A DNA stretch of 64,000 bases from Terriglobales bacterium (GTDB taxonomy: Bacteria > Acidobacteriota > Terriglobia > Terriglobales > Acidobacteriaceae), in contig JAOAPE010000002.1 of assembly GCA_025462725.1 (NCBI GenBank), positions 62,001-126,000 on the forward strand. The letters run 5' to 3'. Below the pieces are notes generated by a model that saw only the letters and a program-made list of their open reading frames with translations, was not told where the DNA came from and searched no databases. The stretch's first letter is position 1, and the number at the start of each line of letters is the position of its first letter. The translations under genes and the position numbers were made by a program. Of this stretch, positions 17,221 through 26,270 are shown piece after piece.

Positions 17221-19512
17221 ATGAAGATACCGTTCTTTATACTTACCTGGGCCCTTTTAAGTTGTTACTCAATTGCCGCAACGACGAACGGACTAGTCTC
17301 GATAAAGCTATTAGGAACGCCAATTATCGCCTTGGACACTGAAACCGGATCGGGCGAAGCTACGATTTACCTCCACAACGATTCCACCGCTAAAGCGGAT
17401 ATCATGCTTTTGGGAATTCCAACCGACGCGCAACACTCCGTCGGGGTCAAGCTAACATTTTCAGGAAGCGCTACTGCCGCGGCCGATAACTATCCCGTTA
17501 GCATGGCCGCAAACTCTACAATCTCGATCAGAATGACCGCAAGCGATTTTTCGGACTGGGGAGATGCCAATGTTGACCTAGTTGACACGCTGTCAGGCGC
17601 AAAGATTGGTGCAATTAAGCTAACTCGGGGACTATCACTCTCTCCGGACACTTCCCCAGGGGGATTATTTAGCCTTAGCCTCATAGACCATGAGACGACT
17701 CAATTGACGTTGCGAAATGATGATTCTCGATCGCATGTCCTACGCTGGAGCTTATGGTCTAGCAATAGCAAGCTCTGCGAGGGACATTTCATTTTGCTCC
17801 CCAAGCGTACAAGCGTGCTCAATTGCACTCCGGAGCTACGATGGCAATTGGGAAGACTCGGAAATCTCATCAGGCCTTCTAAGAAGCAAGGAGGCTATCA
17901 GCTCCGAATCTTTTCAGACGTAACACACCATTCTGCCGCCGACAGCAGCCCAGCAGAAGAAACGCCTCTCAAGATGATCCCGGTGGAAGCAAGTGTCGAC
18001 TATTTTTCACCGACAACGCAGAAGACATTTAGCTGGCTGACTATACTTTTCGTACTGACCCTTGGAGGGATCAGCTCCCTCATACTGAGTTATCTGCTGC
18101 CGAACCGTCTGAAGAGGTTAGACGTCTTGGAAAAATTGGAAGCTCTAACCAAGAGCATCGCCGATCTTAGTACTCGTATAGATTCGAAGCTGGGCGTTTT
18201 GGTCAGGCTAGAAAGAAGCCATATTTGTGACGTTCTGCGCTCACGCAATGCATTGTCACTGGAGTTTGGTAGCGTCTTATCACAGGTGGAGGCGGCAACG
18301 ACCACTCTGGCAATGCGTGTTGAATTACTCCACTTGCTTGATGGACTTCAATCCCGACTGGATAAGCGCTTGATTTGTGATGTTGCGCCCTCATCCCTTG
18401 TTATGATCGAAATCACACTGCAGAAAGTCACAACGACGCTAGAAAAGAATCAACCGACCGCGGCAGAGCTGGACGCTGCTCGCTCCTGGATTAAAGACAT
18501 TGCGGATCTTATCGAGGGACTCGACCAACCTAATGCCAGTTTCGCCCAAGAGCTAGCCCAGGAGATACATACTATTGTTCCTCACGTGTCCAGTCTCTTG
18601 AACACCCCTACGTTTACGAACATTGATAAGGTCGTCCCTGGCCCTTATAGAACGATCAAGAGCTTGGATCCCTTGGCTCAAACCGTCGAACCGACATTTG
18701 TGGTTGCTTACGATTTGGCCTTCAATAAGATCAAGCTGATGCTGGACTATGTGAGCTTGGTCGAGGGAACAAATGACCCCGCCATGAGGGCACGTCTTAA
18801 ACACAGAGAGTCCAAGCTGGTGGGATTTCTTCAATTAGGCAGCTTGCAGGCTCTCGCTTCGGCTCGTCTTCTAATTCGCGAAATGCGGGACGATATTTTT
18901 CCAGAAAGGCTGATTGAGGCTTTGGCTGCATCTCCTGCCCAGGTTTCAATAAGCATTGACCCGCAAGTTGCCTACGAGCAGGCACGGCTGGACTTTTGTG
19001 TCTGCTTCCACGCCAAGGCCCTGAACGCCGCGGCCGCAAGGGACGAATGGAGGTGCTCTTGGAAATTCGGGGACGATTTAGAAGAGAAGGGTTGGTCAGT
19101 TTCTCATTACTTCCTGCTGCCCAAGACTTCTGTTCTAGATTCGTTGCCCAAGAGTTGGCCCGGACTCAAGAAAATTGTCTCGTTGATGAAAAGCGAGCCG
19201 AAGACATTTAATGTCTCGGCCAGATTTGAAGATGCTAATGGGAAGCCGGTCGTCGATCCGACTTCTAATAACGAACTTACAGTAGATCGTTCGATTCCCG
19301 TGAGGCGTACGAGCCTGGGTAATACCTTCGGCGAACGTACTATCACCGAGGGAATAAAGTTAGCAACCGCCCTGATGATCGCCGTCTTTGGGTTAATGGC
19401 GGGGGCGCAATCTCAGTTGGAGAAGCTCGACATTCTGCCTGGCTTGGTGGCTGTGTTCCTCGTAGGCTTCAGTGCTGATAGCGTTAAGAATTTGTTGACT
19501 TCGAAGTCATAA
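17221..19512 (+). CDS. Large secreted/membrane protein with beta domain, TM and helical cytoplasmic part, unknown
   Basis: The product is 763 residues with AAGGGG before the ATG. A signal peptide (FFILTWALLSCYSIAA) leads to about 240 extracytoplasmic residues of beta-sandwich character (two Ig-like blocks). A transmembrane segment follows (about 275-295, WLTILFVLTLGGISSLILSYL), then ~400 residues of helices starting with a coiled coil (LDVLEKLEALTKSIADLSTR). Next comes a beta domain (ARDEWRCSWKFGDDL to TFNVSARFEDANGKP), and finally two hydrophobic segments (LATALMIAVFGLMAGA; LPGLVAVFLVGFSADSV). The layout looks like a transmembrane sensor or scaffold. It is divergent from the membrane/coiled-coil operon, with which it may work. 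Confidence 0.7.
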   Translation: MKIPFFILTWALLSCYSIAATTNGLVSIKLLGTPIIALDTETGSGEATIYLHNDSTAKADIMLLGIPTDAQHSVGVKLTFSGSATAAADNYPVSMAANSTISIRMTASDFSDWGDANVDLVDTLSGAKIGAIKLTRGLSLSPDTSPGGLFSLSLIDHETTQLTLRNDDSRSHVLRWSLWSSNSKLCEGHFILLPKRTSVLNCTPELRWQLGRLGNLIRPSKKQGGYQLRIFSDVTHHSAADSSPAEETPLKMIPVEASVDYFSPTTQKTFSWLTILFVLTLGGISSLILSYLLPNRLKRLDVLEKLEALTKSIADLSTRIDSKLGVLVRLERSHICDVLRSRNALSLEFGSVLSQVEAATTTLAMRVELLHLLDGLQSRLDKRLICDVAPSSLVMIEITLQKVTTTLEKNQPTAAELDAARSWIKDIADLIEGLDQPNASFAQELAQEIHTIVPHVSSLLNTPTFTNIDKVVPGPYRTIKSLDPLAQTVEPTFVVAYDLAFNKIKLMLDYVSLVEGTNDPAMRARLKHRESKLVGFLQLGSLQALASARLLIREMRDDIFPERLIEALAASPAQVSISIDPQVAYEQARLDFCVCFHAKALNAAAARDEWRCSWKFGDDLEEKGWSVSHYFLLPKTSVLDSLPKSWPGLKKIVSLMKSEPKTFNVSARFEDANGKPVVDPTSNNELTVDRSIPVRRTSLGNTFGERTITEGIKLATALMIAVFGLMAGAQSQLEKLDILPGLVAVFLVGFSADSVKNLLTSKS

Positions 19513-19772
19513 TTACCGCGACGGACGGTTTGCTATTCCGCGAATCAAGTCCCCTACTCAAAATTGCGCTTCTTTTATTAGGCATGTTCAGTGGGCATTG
19601 CTGTATTTCAGAAAACTTCTGGTGTACGGCTTTTGCGGCGCGGTGATCGAGTCCCAAGTTTTAGTGCAAGGGTTTCCCATCGCCGATGGCCCACACTCTC
19701 TTTCATACGTTCTACCGGACAGCCACTTTGAAGCTAAATTTGTGGTTGAGGTACAGACTTGGTGGACGTTGT

Positions 19773-22046
19773 CTAGAAGATTCCGAGGTCCGTCCGGACT
19801 GACTTGAATTGCTGCAGCGTGACTGACCCTTTGAAGGCCTCGGCATATGTCGTGGCAACATCCTTTCTGCCTTGCAGGAAGAAACTCTCAGTGGCGATAT
19901 AGTAGGCGCGTTCATTCTCTGGGTCTTCCTTTTGGGTCGCTTCGAGGGTCGCGTGGCGAGCGTAGCCTTGAGCAGTGCCAAAATCGCTAAGGAGCAGGTA
20001 TGCCTCTGCGAGATCGCAGTAGAGACCGCAGCTTGGGGCGAGCTGTTCACAGGTGAGCATCCAAGACTTTATGGCGCGCTCCAGCAGCGTGGCCCCTTCC
20101 TCAATGAGGGTTGCATTCAAGAGGCCGACAGGCCTGTGGTCGTGATACAGATCTCTTGCGACCCCAGTGATGACGCGCAGAAGTTCGATATGGCTAATCG
20201 AACGAAGTGTTTCAATGTACATATACCTAGCAAGACGATGATCATGGGCGGACGTGCTGCTCTCGCAAACATCATTGAGATCTTTGACCAGATTCTCGGC
20301 GTCATTAATCAATAGTTCAAGGCGTGATTTCGGCAGAAGATTCCAAATGTCTCGATCGTACTCGGCGAATGCGGCGAGGCGGGCGAGGCGGGCGGGAAAG
20401 CGAATAGCATCCGGCAGTTCTCGTGGGGGACTTGCCGGAACTGCGGCATTAGCTCGTGTCGAAGAGATGGTGTCGGCGGTTCTTTCCCCGAGCAATTCAG
20501 TTAATTGGAGGACGCAGTGACCAGGGTAGTGCAATTGACGCCAAACGATTGCTTCATTGTAAGCGGCTTGCAGTCGCAAGGGCTCGGTTTGGGAACAACC
20601 GGGCCAATCTTGAAGCTGGCGGAAGCAGTCGATGGCGAACACGCGGTCTTGTTCTTCGCATATCAGTGAATGGGCGACGCCTTCGGCCAGGAGGACAGAC
20701 TGACGGACGTCATCGGTGATGTTGAGGCTTGGTCGCTCTGGAGAGCAAATATTAGTGTGAAGCGGGATGGAAGCACGAAAAAAGGACAGGTTGAGTGCCG
20801 CTTTCGCCAGAGACGATTTTCGCCTTCTTGCATCCTCGCCGATGCCCGGTACGGTTCCTGCATATTCTGTAAATTCAGCTACGCCCTGACGGAGTGCGGA
20901 AAACCCATCAATCTCGTCATTGGTCATCTCGGGGTAGCGCATGCGAAACAGGAACTTGAAAGCAGCGCGTTCGGCGGAGAGTTGGGTAGGATCAATGCCG
21001 GGTGCAAAGTCTGTAGAGGCGGTGATGGCCACGGAATTCGTCCGTCCTCCATGAGCGGCCAGATGTATAGAGACGCCCTTGTCGCCGGTTTGGGCAATGC
21101 CGGAAATGGTAGGAGCTCCGGTGTTAAACCATTGGAGGACACTCCGAATAAAGCGGGCTACGGACCCGATATCAATGCCAGTAGCGGTCCTCAGCTGTAA
21201 GCTTTGCACGGCCTTATCCAGTTCGACATCGTGTAGCTCCCATTCGAGGTGTAGGTCGCCGGCTGCAGGTACCAGCGCGATCGTTGGCAAGGTGTTCGAC
21301 AGGAAACCGCTGATTACGGCCGGTTCGTAGTTGGCAGGCGGGGTCGGTCGGAGAAGAAGGAGTTTTGGTTTCCAGAGCTCGCGCTGGAGCTCTGGTCCAA
21401 TACGGGCGAGCGCATCGAGAACGGCGTCGGTGGGCATGCCTGTTTGTACATCGCTTGTTGGTGAAATTTCCTTTAGCGGAATCATGCTCCATCTGGTTTT
21501 TTTTGCGAGCTTGCCGTACCACTTGCCGCGTTGCCATTCGCGCCAAAGCTTGCGAGCTATAAACAGGAGCATTGCCAGCCCACCGATGAAGAGAACCTGG
21601 CGGAGCCAGTCAGGAACCATTGTCTCGAAGATATCTTTAGGTTTGCGGGATCGGGCGCTGTTCAGGATTCTCCAGGCGCGGGCTTGCTGCTCCGGTCGAG
21701 CTCCGGCGTTGATCCACTTGGAGGCAAGTGCGATAGCGCCAGATCTGTCGTTGCTAAGGAGTCGGGCATCGGCCTGGTTAAGCTCCTGGTCGATAAGCAT
21801 TCCGGTGAGGAGATCAAGACAGTCTTTAGCCGTTTCGTTCGCCGGGTCGAGCATGAGAGCGCTATCGCAGTTCATTTGTGCTTCGGAAAGGCGGCCCTGA
21901 TGCAATTCATTGTGTCCAACCAAAGCCTGAACCTGCGCCTTATCTTTCGTCTTCGATTGCGCAACGATGGAGCGCCGTGTTGAGGGTTCGCGAGAGATCA
22001 CCGCCGGCTCGGCAACCAGTAACAGCAGAAGAATAATGGCGGTCAC
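19773..22046 (-). CDS. Membrane-anchored TPR-containing protein, unknown
   Basis: The product is 757 residues from a GTG; an in-frame stop lies just upstream, so this is the only start. An N-terminal hydrophobic leader (IILLLLLVAEPAV) is followed by TPR-like helices (ALVGHNELHQGRLSEAQMNC), a transmembrane segment (about 170-190, VLFIGGLAMLLFIARKLW) and a large cytoplasmic part. The latter has two further TPR-like blocks near the C-terminus (YCDLAEAYLLLSDFGTAQGY, YYIATESFFLQGRKDVATTY). There is no catalytic motif. Its GC content is visibly higher than the flanks. It is convergent with the 17221 gene. Confidence 0.72.
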   Translation of the reverse strand: MTAIILLLLLVAEPAVISREPSTRRSIVAQSKTKDKAQVQALVGHNELHQGRLSEAQMNCDSALMLDPANETAKDCLDLLTGMLIDQELNQADARLLSNDRSGAIALASKWINAGARPEQQARAWRILNSARSRKPKDIFETMVPDWLRQVLFIGGLAMLLFIARKLWREWQRGKWYGKLAKKTRWSMIPLKEISPTSDVQTGMPTDAVLDALARIGPELQRELWKPKLLLLRPTPPANYEPAVISGFLSNTLPTIALVPAAGDLHLEWELHDVELDKAVQSLQLRTATGIDIGSVARFIRSVLQWFNTGAPTISGIAQTGDKGVSIHLAAHGGRTNSVAITASTDFAPGIDPTQLSAERAAFKFLFRMRYPEMTNDEIDGFSALRQGVAEFTEYAGTVPGIGEDARRRKSSLAKAALNLSFFRASIPLHTNICSPERPSLNITDDVRQSVLLAEGVAHSLICEEQDRVFAIDCFRQLQDWPGCSQTEPLRLQAAYNEAIVWRQLHYPGHCVLQLTELLGERTADTISSTRANAAVPASPPRELPDAIRFPARLARLAAFAEYDRDIWNLLPKSRLELLINDAENLVKDLNDVCESSTSAHDHRLARYMYIETLRSISHIELLRVITGVARDLYHDHRPVGLLNATLIEEGATLLERAIKSWMLTCEQLAPSCGLYCDLAEAYLLLSDFGTAQGYARHATLEATQKEDPENERAYYIATESFFLQGRKDVATTYAEAFKGSVTLQQFKSVRTDLGIF

Positions 22047-22288
22047 AATTCGAACTCAATTCTGGAAGTGCCAAGATACTTGGAAAGTGCAGGAGGAGCT
22101 GTGGTGCCGGGAAGCAGCGTCGGTCACGAGGCAGAGGCCGCGCGCGCTCTAGACAATCTCTGCATTTTTGCAAGATTAGCTTTGGAGTTCCTCCCCATAA
22201 CAATGACTGCTTGAAAACAAACGGGCTCCCAAGAGATTAGCAATTTACTTGGAAGAGTACGCGCCTATCTCTTGGCGAAAACGGCTAT

Positions 22289-22708
22289 TTATTGGCGGAA
22301 ATTGCGCACGCGACTGGTGCTCGGATCTTGCGTTCTCCGAGCCGAAGCTCGGGATTGAGAAGGAGTCTCGCCAAACCGCTGTTTATAGTCGCGTACGAAA
22401 TGGCTGAAATCAGCAAATCCCGCCGCTACCATGACTTCCTTTACCGAAAGAAAGGTAGTAGCAAACAGCTCCTTGGCCTTTTGCAATCGAATCAGCTTAA
22501 CAAAGTGTGCTGGGGGGATGCCGATATTCTTCTTGAACAGGTGTCGGAAGTGGGAGTTTGACATTCGCAGATTTGCCGCGATCTCCTTGATCTGGACGGC
22601 AGGAGTTAGTGCACGTTTCCGGAGAAGCGTGGCAGCCTCTTGTATGCGCGGATCTGAGGCAGTTCCACTGAGATCGTGCACTACAACTGCGAATTTTGTT
22701 CGTCGCAA
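22289..22708 (-). CDS. AraC-family DNA-binding domain protein
   Basis: The product is 139 residues from a TTG (GGGAG 9 bases upstream). It contains the complete tandem helix-turn-helix of AraC/XylS regulators (IKEIAANLRMSNSHFRHLFK, then VKEVMVAAGFADFSHFVRDY with the RFGETPSQ end) and almost no effector domain, only about 40 residues. It may be a minimal or trimmed regulator. Two copies of the recurrent palindrome lie upstream (22798 and 22903), so it may be subject to that control. Its own targets are unknown. Confidence 0.8.
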   Translation of the reverse strand: MRRTKFAVVVHDLSGTASDPRIQEAATLLRKRALTPAVQIKEIAANLRMSNSHFRHLFKKNIGIPPAHFVKLIRLQKAKELFATTFLSVKEVMVAAGFADFSHFVRDYKQRFGETPSQSRASARRTQDPSTSRVRNFRQ

Positions 22709-22797
22709 GAGTGTTGCTCCCGATGTTACTTTGAGGACCAGCTAGGCACGGCCAATTAGATGCACTCTGGAGCACTTACCTACGACGTTCGCAAAAC

Positions 22798-22817
22798 TTT
22801 ACGAATTCAGAACAGGA
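22798..22817. promoter_or_regulatory. Recurrent near-palindrome upstream of AraC-type gene, copy 1
   Basis: CTTTACGAATTCAGAACAGG lies 90 bp before the start at 22708. Confidence 0.5.
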
Positions 22818-22902
22818 CGGCCACCTAGATCAATTCGAGCGCCTGAAATTGGGCTACAGTCGAGCGACAGGCATCGACGGGGTTGGGCCTGATCAGAGTC
22901 TA

Positions 22903-22926
22903 CTTGTTACGAAATCGGAACAAGAC
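22903..22926. promoter_or_regulatory. Recurrent near-palindrome upstream of AraC-type gene, copy 2
   Basis: TTGTTACGAAATCGGAACAA is one of the best copies of the motif: TTGTT and AACAA arms around CGAAATCG. It lies about 105 bp from copy 1. Confidence 0.55.
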
Positions 22927-23080
22927 TCGCGCCAAATATTCGACCCTGGCTTTAAAATGGCCAGGTGTTCGCGCAAGATCTATTAGGAACATGCAAGCAG
23001 TTGTAAGCGCGTTCGCAACAACGACCTACCCTGATACAGCAAGTGTTAGGCCAGGCGCTTTAGCAGGTCCCGTTTAAACC

Positions 23081-24043
23081 CTAACTGTTCGTCGGCGAAC
23101 TGGAGGCGTGGATGATACCGCCATTCTGTTTGTAAACGAGAAAGTTCTCGTGCGCCGCCTTGGCGGCCCGCCGATCGAGACCCAGATAGTATCTGCAGGT
23201 GGTCTCCAGCCGTTCATGACCAAGTATCTCTTTAATGTGCCCGATCGGGCAGCCATTGAATAGCAACTGGGTGGCGGCGGTGTGCCGCAGCAAGTGTGGT
23301 CGTACGGGTTTCGAAAGTCCGGAGGCCCTTTTCAGCCGGGCGAAGCTGCGCCATATGTCGGGGCGCTTCAGCCGGGCGTTGCCATCAAGCGATACGAAGA
23401 GAGCGGGATGATCGCCTTTTCTCGATTGCATATACTGCCCCAGCCACTGCAGTGCGCGTTCCGTGAAGAAGATCACTCTCTGCTTGTCCCCTTTGCCGAT
23501 GATCTGCGCCTCTCGTCTGGAGAAATCAATGTTGGTTCGATTTAGTGATAGCACTTCGCCGATCCGCATCGCCGTTCCTAACAAGACTTCAATGAGTGCA
23601 CGTAGACGGAGATTGGCCAGATGCGGCTGGCCGCGATAGGTTACCAGGCGAATGGAGTTGACCAGCCGCTCCACCTCGTCCGCTGTCAGAAACACCACTT
23701 CGCGGCGGGGGCGCTTTGGGGGACGAATTTCCTCTGGGTCAATAGCGAGCCTATCTTTTCTCTCGTCGCGAATGTACTGCAATAGGCGCTTCAGCGCGAA
23801 CATTATGTTCGTCTGTCGACTCGCTGAATGCTGTTTTCCCAGCATGTAGTGGCGCAGGGCAAAGAGATCTTGATTATTGAAAGTTGATATTTGGCGACTG
23901 CCGAAGACCTTCTCAATCTGGCGCAGGCAGTCTCGGTATTTGATGATGCTCTGGGGAACGTAGCCAAGCATCACGCGGGCATACTCCAAGAAGTCCGTAG
24001 AAACTTGGGACAACGGGGCAGCTGGTTTGTTGGCGGGAAACAT
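23081..24043 (-). CDS. Tyrosine recombinase/integrase (first of a pair)
   Basis: The product is 320 residues from ATG 24043. An N-terminal SAM-like core-binding domain (FLEYARVMLGYVPQSIIKYR) and C-terminal catalytic domain show Arg in LLGTAMRIGEVLSL, HxxR in HLLRHTAATQLL, His in LGHERLETT and the nucleophile in CRYYLGL. It is XerC/D-like in size. It sits 270 bp downstream of a second recombinase on the same strand. The intervening DNA (24181-24249) has a hairpin and a repeated 13-mer that may be a recombination site. An upstream ATG at 24067 is possible. Confidence 0.88.
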   Translation of the reverse strand: MFPANKPAAPLSQVSTDFLEYARVMLGYVPQSIIKYRDCLRQIEKVFGSRQISTFNNQDLFALRHYMLGKQHSASRQTNIMFALKRLLQYIRDERKDRLAIDPEEIRPPKRPRREVVFLTADEVERLVNSIRLVTYRGQPHLANLRLRALIEVLLGTAMRIGEVLSLNRTNIDFSRREAQIIGKGDKQRVIFFTERALQWLGQYMQSRKGDHPALFVSLDGNARLKRPDIWRSFARLKRASGLSKPVRPHLLRHTAATQLLFNGCPIGHIKEILGHERLETTCRYYLGLDRRAAKAAHENFLVYKQNGGIIHASSSPTNS

Positions 24044-24180
24044 AAAAAGCCTCACATGCGGAAACAATTTCGGCTTCCGTTGTGAGGCTGGTTTTCAACT
24101 AAAGAGGGATAGAAATGCTACGTGCAATAGCCAAAGTTCGATCTGTTGACAACTGCGACTGGATGTCGCGAAGTATGTCA

Positions 24181-24249
24181 GTTTCTCCTTAGAAAGGAGG
24201 TGGTTCCACCACAGACCTTCTACGGAATCCCGCCTCACCTTCTACGGAA
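24181..24249. repeat. Hairpins plus direct repeat ACCTTCTACGGAA (possible recombinase site)
   Basis: A CTCCTT/AAGGAG inverted repeat, then the perfect hairpin GGTGG-TT-CCACC (24199-24210), then ACCTTCTACGGAA at 24215-24227 and again at 24237-24249 (22-bp spacing, two helical turns). It lies between the two tyrosine recombinase genes. Two same-orientation arms 22 bp apart would fit a recombinase- or regulator-binding site. Confidence 0.45.
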
Positions 24250-24314
24250 ATTTGCAAAATGCTGCCGCTATTAATTTGTTCTATACCTGCACTCTAGCAA
24301 CTGCACAGATTCCG

Positions 24315-25208
24315 TCAAGTCGCTTCCCCGCTCTCATAGCAGACATGCGTTTGCGCGATCCGGCGCAAGACATTCTTGTCGGTGCCCAGATAATATCTGG
24401 CGGTGGTGCCGATATCGGCGTGGCCGGCCAACTCTTTTATCAGACTGATGTCGACGCCGCGGTCGCGCAGGTTGGTGCAGTAGGTATGGCGCAGGATATG
24501 CGGCGTGAGCTTCTTGTTGATTCCCGCCCGATCGCGCAGGTTGATAAAGAAACGGGAGATGTCCTCCCGACGCCAGCGTTCCGGACTCGTTCCCGTGGTC
24601 ACGAAGAGTGCCGGGTGAGAGTCGAAGCGTTTGCCCAGGTAAAGCTTCACCCAGTAATAGCAGCGATCGGTGAAAAAGACGGTGCGGAACTTCCCTCCCT
24701 TGCCCCGGATCTCGTGCTCGGTGGCACCGGCATCGAAGATCTCCCGGTCGAGTGAAAGAGCTTCGCCCAGCCGCATCCCTGTGGCCAGGAGCACTTCGAT
24801 GAAGGCGCGTAGCCTGGCCCCGGAAAAGGTGTGTACGGGGATGGCGGCAAATATCTTCTTTAGCTCCAGCTCGGTGAGGAAAACGACGTGTGGTCGGCCG
24901 CGATTAGGGACCTCCACTTCGGCCGGATTCAGGGTTTCAAGCTTCCTCGTATCCTTTATATAGCGCAGCAGCCCCTTCAAGACCATGAGGACCGAGTAGG
25001 TTCGCGCGATCGAGAGGTTTGAAGCGAACATCCCGCCGCGGAGCAGGCCAATGTCTACCCGCGTGAGGCGGTTAACCTGTTTGTTTCCAAGGGAAGGGAC
25101 GACCCAGGTGTTGAGGATTTCAGAGTACTTTTTTAGGGTTGAGGGCTGCACCAGCCGCACTTCGCGGCAGTGCTCTATATAAAGGATAGCGGTTTCGCGT
25201 ATGAGCAT
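24315..25208 (-). CDS. Tyrosine recombinase/integrase (second of a pair)
   Basis: The product is 297 residues. The catalytic set is visible: Arg in LLATGMRLGEALSL, HxxR in HILRHTYCTNL, GH in LAGHADIGTTARYYLG with the tyrosine. It is related to, but clearly different from, the recombinase at 23081. Two non-identical recombinases in a row recall recombinase-pair or RIT-like elements, though no third is adjacent and the genes do not overlap. The palindromic operator at 25255-25272 lies 47 bp upstream of its ATG, so it is probably repressed by the XRE protein. Confidence 0.88.
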   Translation of the reverse strand: MLIRETAILYIEHCREVRLVQPSTLKKYSEILNTWVVPSLGNKQVNRLTRVDIGLLRGGMFASNLSIARTYSVLMVLKGLLRYIKDTRKLETLNPAEVEVPNRGRPHVVFLTELELKKIFAAIPVHTFSGARLRAFIEVLLATGMRLGEALSLDREIFDAGATEHEIRGKGGKFRTVFFTDRCYYWVKLYLGKRFDSHPALFVTTGTSPERWRREDISRFFINLRDRAGINKKLTPHILRHTYCTNLRDRGVDISLIKELAGHADIGTTARYYLGTDKNVLRRIAQTHVCYESGEAT

Positions 25209-25254
25209 GCCTGAACCATAGCCAAAAGTCGGCTTTGTTCGCTAGTGGGGATAT

Positions 25255-25272
25255 TTTGACTCCGGCGTCAAC
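25255..25272. promoter_or_regulatory. Palindromic operator, copy 1
   Basis: TTTGACTCCGGCGTCAAC contains TTGAC-TCCGGC-GTCAA. The identical 18-mer recurs at 25886-25903. This copy lies 47 bp upstream of the recombinase start at 25208. Confidence 0.65.
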
Positions 25273-25287
25273 CGCTGTGGAAAACTC

Positions 25288-25767
25288 TTAAGGTAAGTCG
25301 ATGCGGAATTCTGCTTCGTCGGGAGCAATTAAGGGAGGAAGTTGTGCTGTCATCTTAGGGTGTTTCCCCAGAATTGTAGAAAGATGTTGCCTCACCACTC
25401 GGAATTCTGATGAATCAGCCAAAGCTGAAAATATGACAGACTGCGTTCCGAGCTTTCTACATAAATCCCGAAGTCTAAGCAGGAGCTGATAAACCGCTCC
25501 TTGTTCGGCTCCCGCCTCAGCAGAAGCCAACTGCCACACATACAAGGATTTCTCGGGCGACTCGATTGGCACGGCCAAGAGATATGCGAGTAGGTTGCCA
25601 CGATCATCCTCCGCGATCAAACAAATGTCTCCCTTAATGCGAAGAAGCAACCACAGCACATAGGCGGGGGGAATCGTAAAATTCGGCTGGCGTGCTGCTA
25701 GGTCGCGAATGAATTGGAAATCTTCTACCCGAACGGGCCGAACGATGATGTCTCTCTTGGGGGGCAT
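25288..25767 (-). CDS. GNAT-family N-acetyltransferase
   Basis: The product is 159 residues. The N-terminus IIVRPVRVEDFQFIRDLA is the usual GNAT beta1-alpha1. ICLIAEDDRGNLLAYLLAVP gives the central strands, and LYVWQLASAEAGAEQGAVYQ matches motif A (acetyl-CoA pyrophosphate loop, with a degenerate Q/RxxG). It resembles the diaminobutyrate acetyltransferase (EctB-like) branch in layout, but the substrate is unknown. It sits between the two operator copies, so it appears to be part of the regulated element. Confidence 0.7.
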   Translation of the reverse strand: MPPKRDIIVRPVRVEDFQFIRDLAARQPNFTIPPAYVLWLLLRIKGDICLIAEDDRGNLLAYLLAVPIESPEKSLYVWQLASAEAGAEQGAVYQLLLRLRDLCRKLGTQSVIFSALADSSEFRVVRQHLSTILGKHPKMTAQLPPLIAPDEAEFRIDLP

Positions 25768-25885
25768 AGGATTGATCTTTTTCTCACTCTAGGTTCTATG
25801 GAACGTGCTGTCAATGGCGGCCTGTACCCAAATACCGATCATCCTGCACTGTTATCCCCATCTTATGCACAACAATCCGTTCCAG

Positions 25886-25903
25886 TTTGACTCCGGCGTC
25901 AAC
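25886..25903. promoter_or_regulatory. Palindromic operator, copy 2 (probable XRE autoregulatory site)
   Basis: The same 18-mer as at 25255-25272, here 56 bp upstream of the XRE gene start. Placing an identical palindrome before both the regulator and a recombinase is the usual layout of an element's lysogeny-type switch. Confidence 0.65.
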
Positions 25904-25958
25904 TAATCCATCTTCCCCAGAAATCGATGAACCGTTAAAGTGCTTTTAAGAAACATCC

Positions 25959-26270
25959 ATGAACAACCAGCCAAGGAATACAAATGATCTCATCCTCTAT
26001 CGGGAACGCATCGGCCTGACGCAGCGGCAGGTTTCGCGTCTTTTGGGACACCGAAGCACCGGCCCGCTTTCAAAGTTTGAGCAAGGCCATCGATTACCGA
26101 ATATTCCCACCGCTTTGAAACTGGCCATCATCTATCGCGTACCTGTAGATTTTCTTTATTCCATCTTGTACTCCAAGCTCCGCGAACAGGTGCGCGCTTT
26201 TGAGCAAAAGATTTCTAAGCCTACTCCATCACTAAAGCCGCACAGTAGGAGGCACCATGCATATTCTTGA
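25959..26270 (+). CDS. XRE-family helix-turn-helix regulator
   Basis: The product is 103 residues. The HTH is at about 12-65: LILYRERIGLTQRQVSRLLG as helices 1-3 and LSKFEQGHRLPNIPTALKLA as the end of the domain. A basic, proline-rich tail follows. The palindrome 56 bp upstream, identical to the one before the recombinase at 24315, is the likely binding site. It is the first of a plus-strand run with short overlaps (next start 26257). Confidence 0.85.
   Translation: MNNQPRNTNDLILYRERIGLTQRQVSRLLGHRSTGPLSKFEQGHRLPNIPTALKLAIIYRVPVDFLYSILYSKLREQVRAFEQKISKPTPSLKPHSRRHHAYS

Noticed and set aside
20670-21200. Long plus-strand frame opposite the TPR gene
   Set aside because: Antisense shadow of the 19773-22046 gene; GC-rich frame with no ribosome site or domain.
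24191-24210. AAAGGAGGTGGTTCCACC resembling the 16S rRNA 3' end complement
   Set aside because: Only a partial match, no rRNA sequence around it; better explained as a hairpin beside recombinase genes.
23081-25208. RIT (recombinase-in-trio) element
   Set aside because: Only two adjacent recombinases, not overlapping, and the third (32085) is a phage-type integrase on the other strand 7 kb away.
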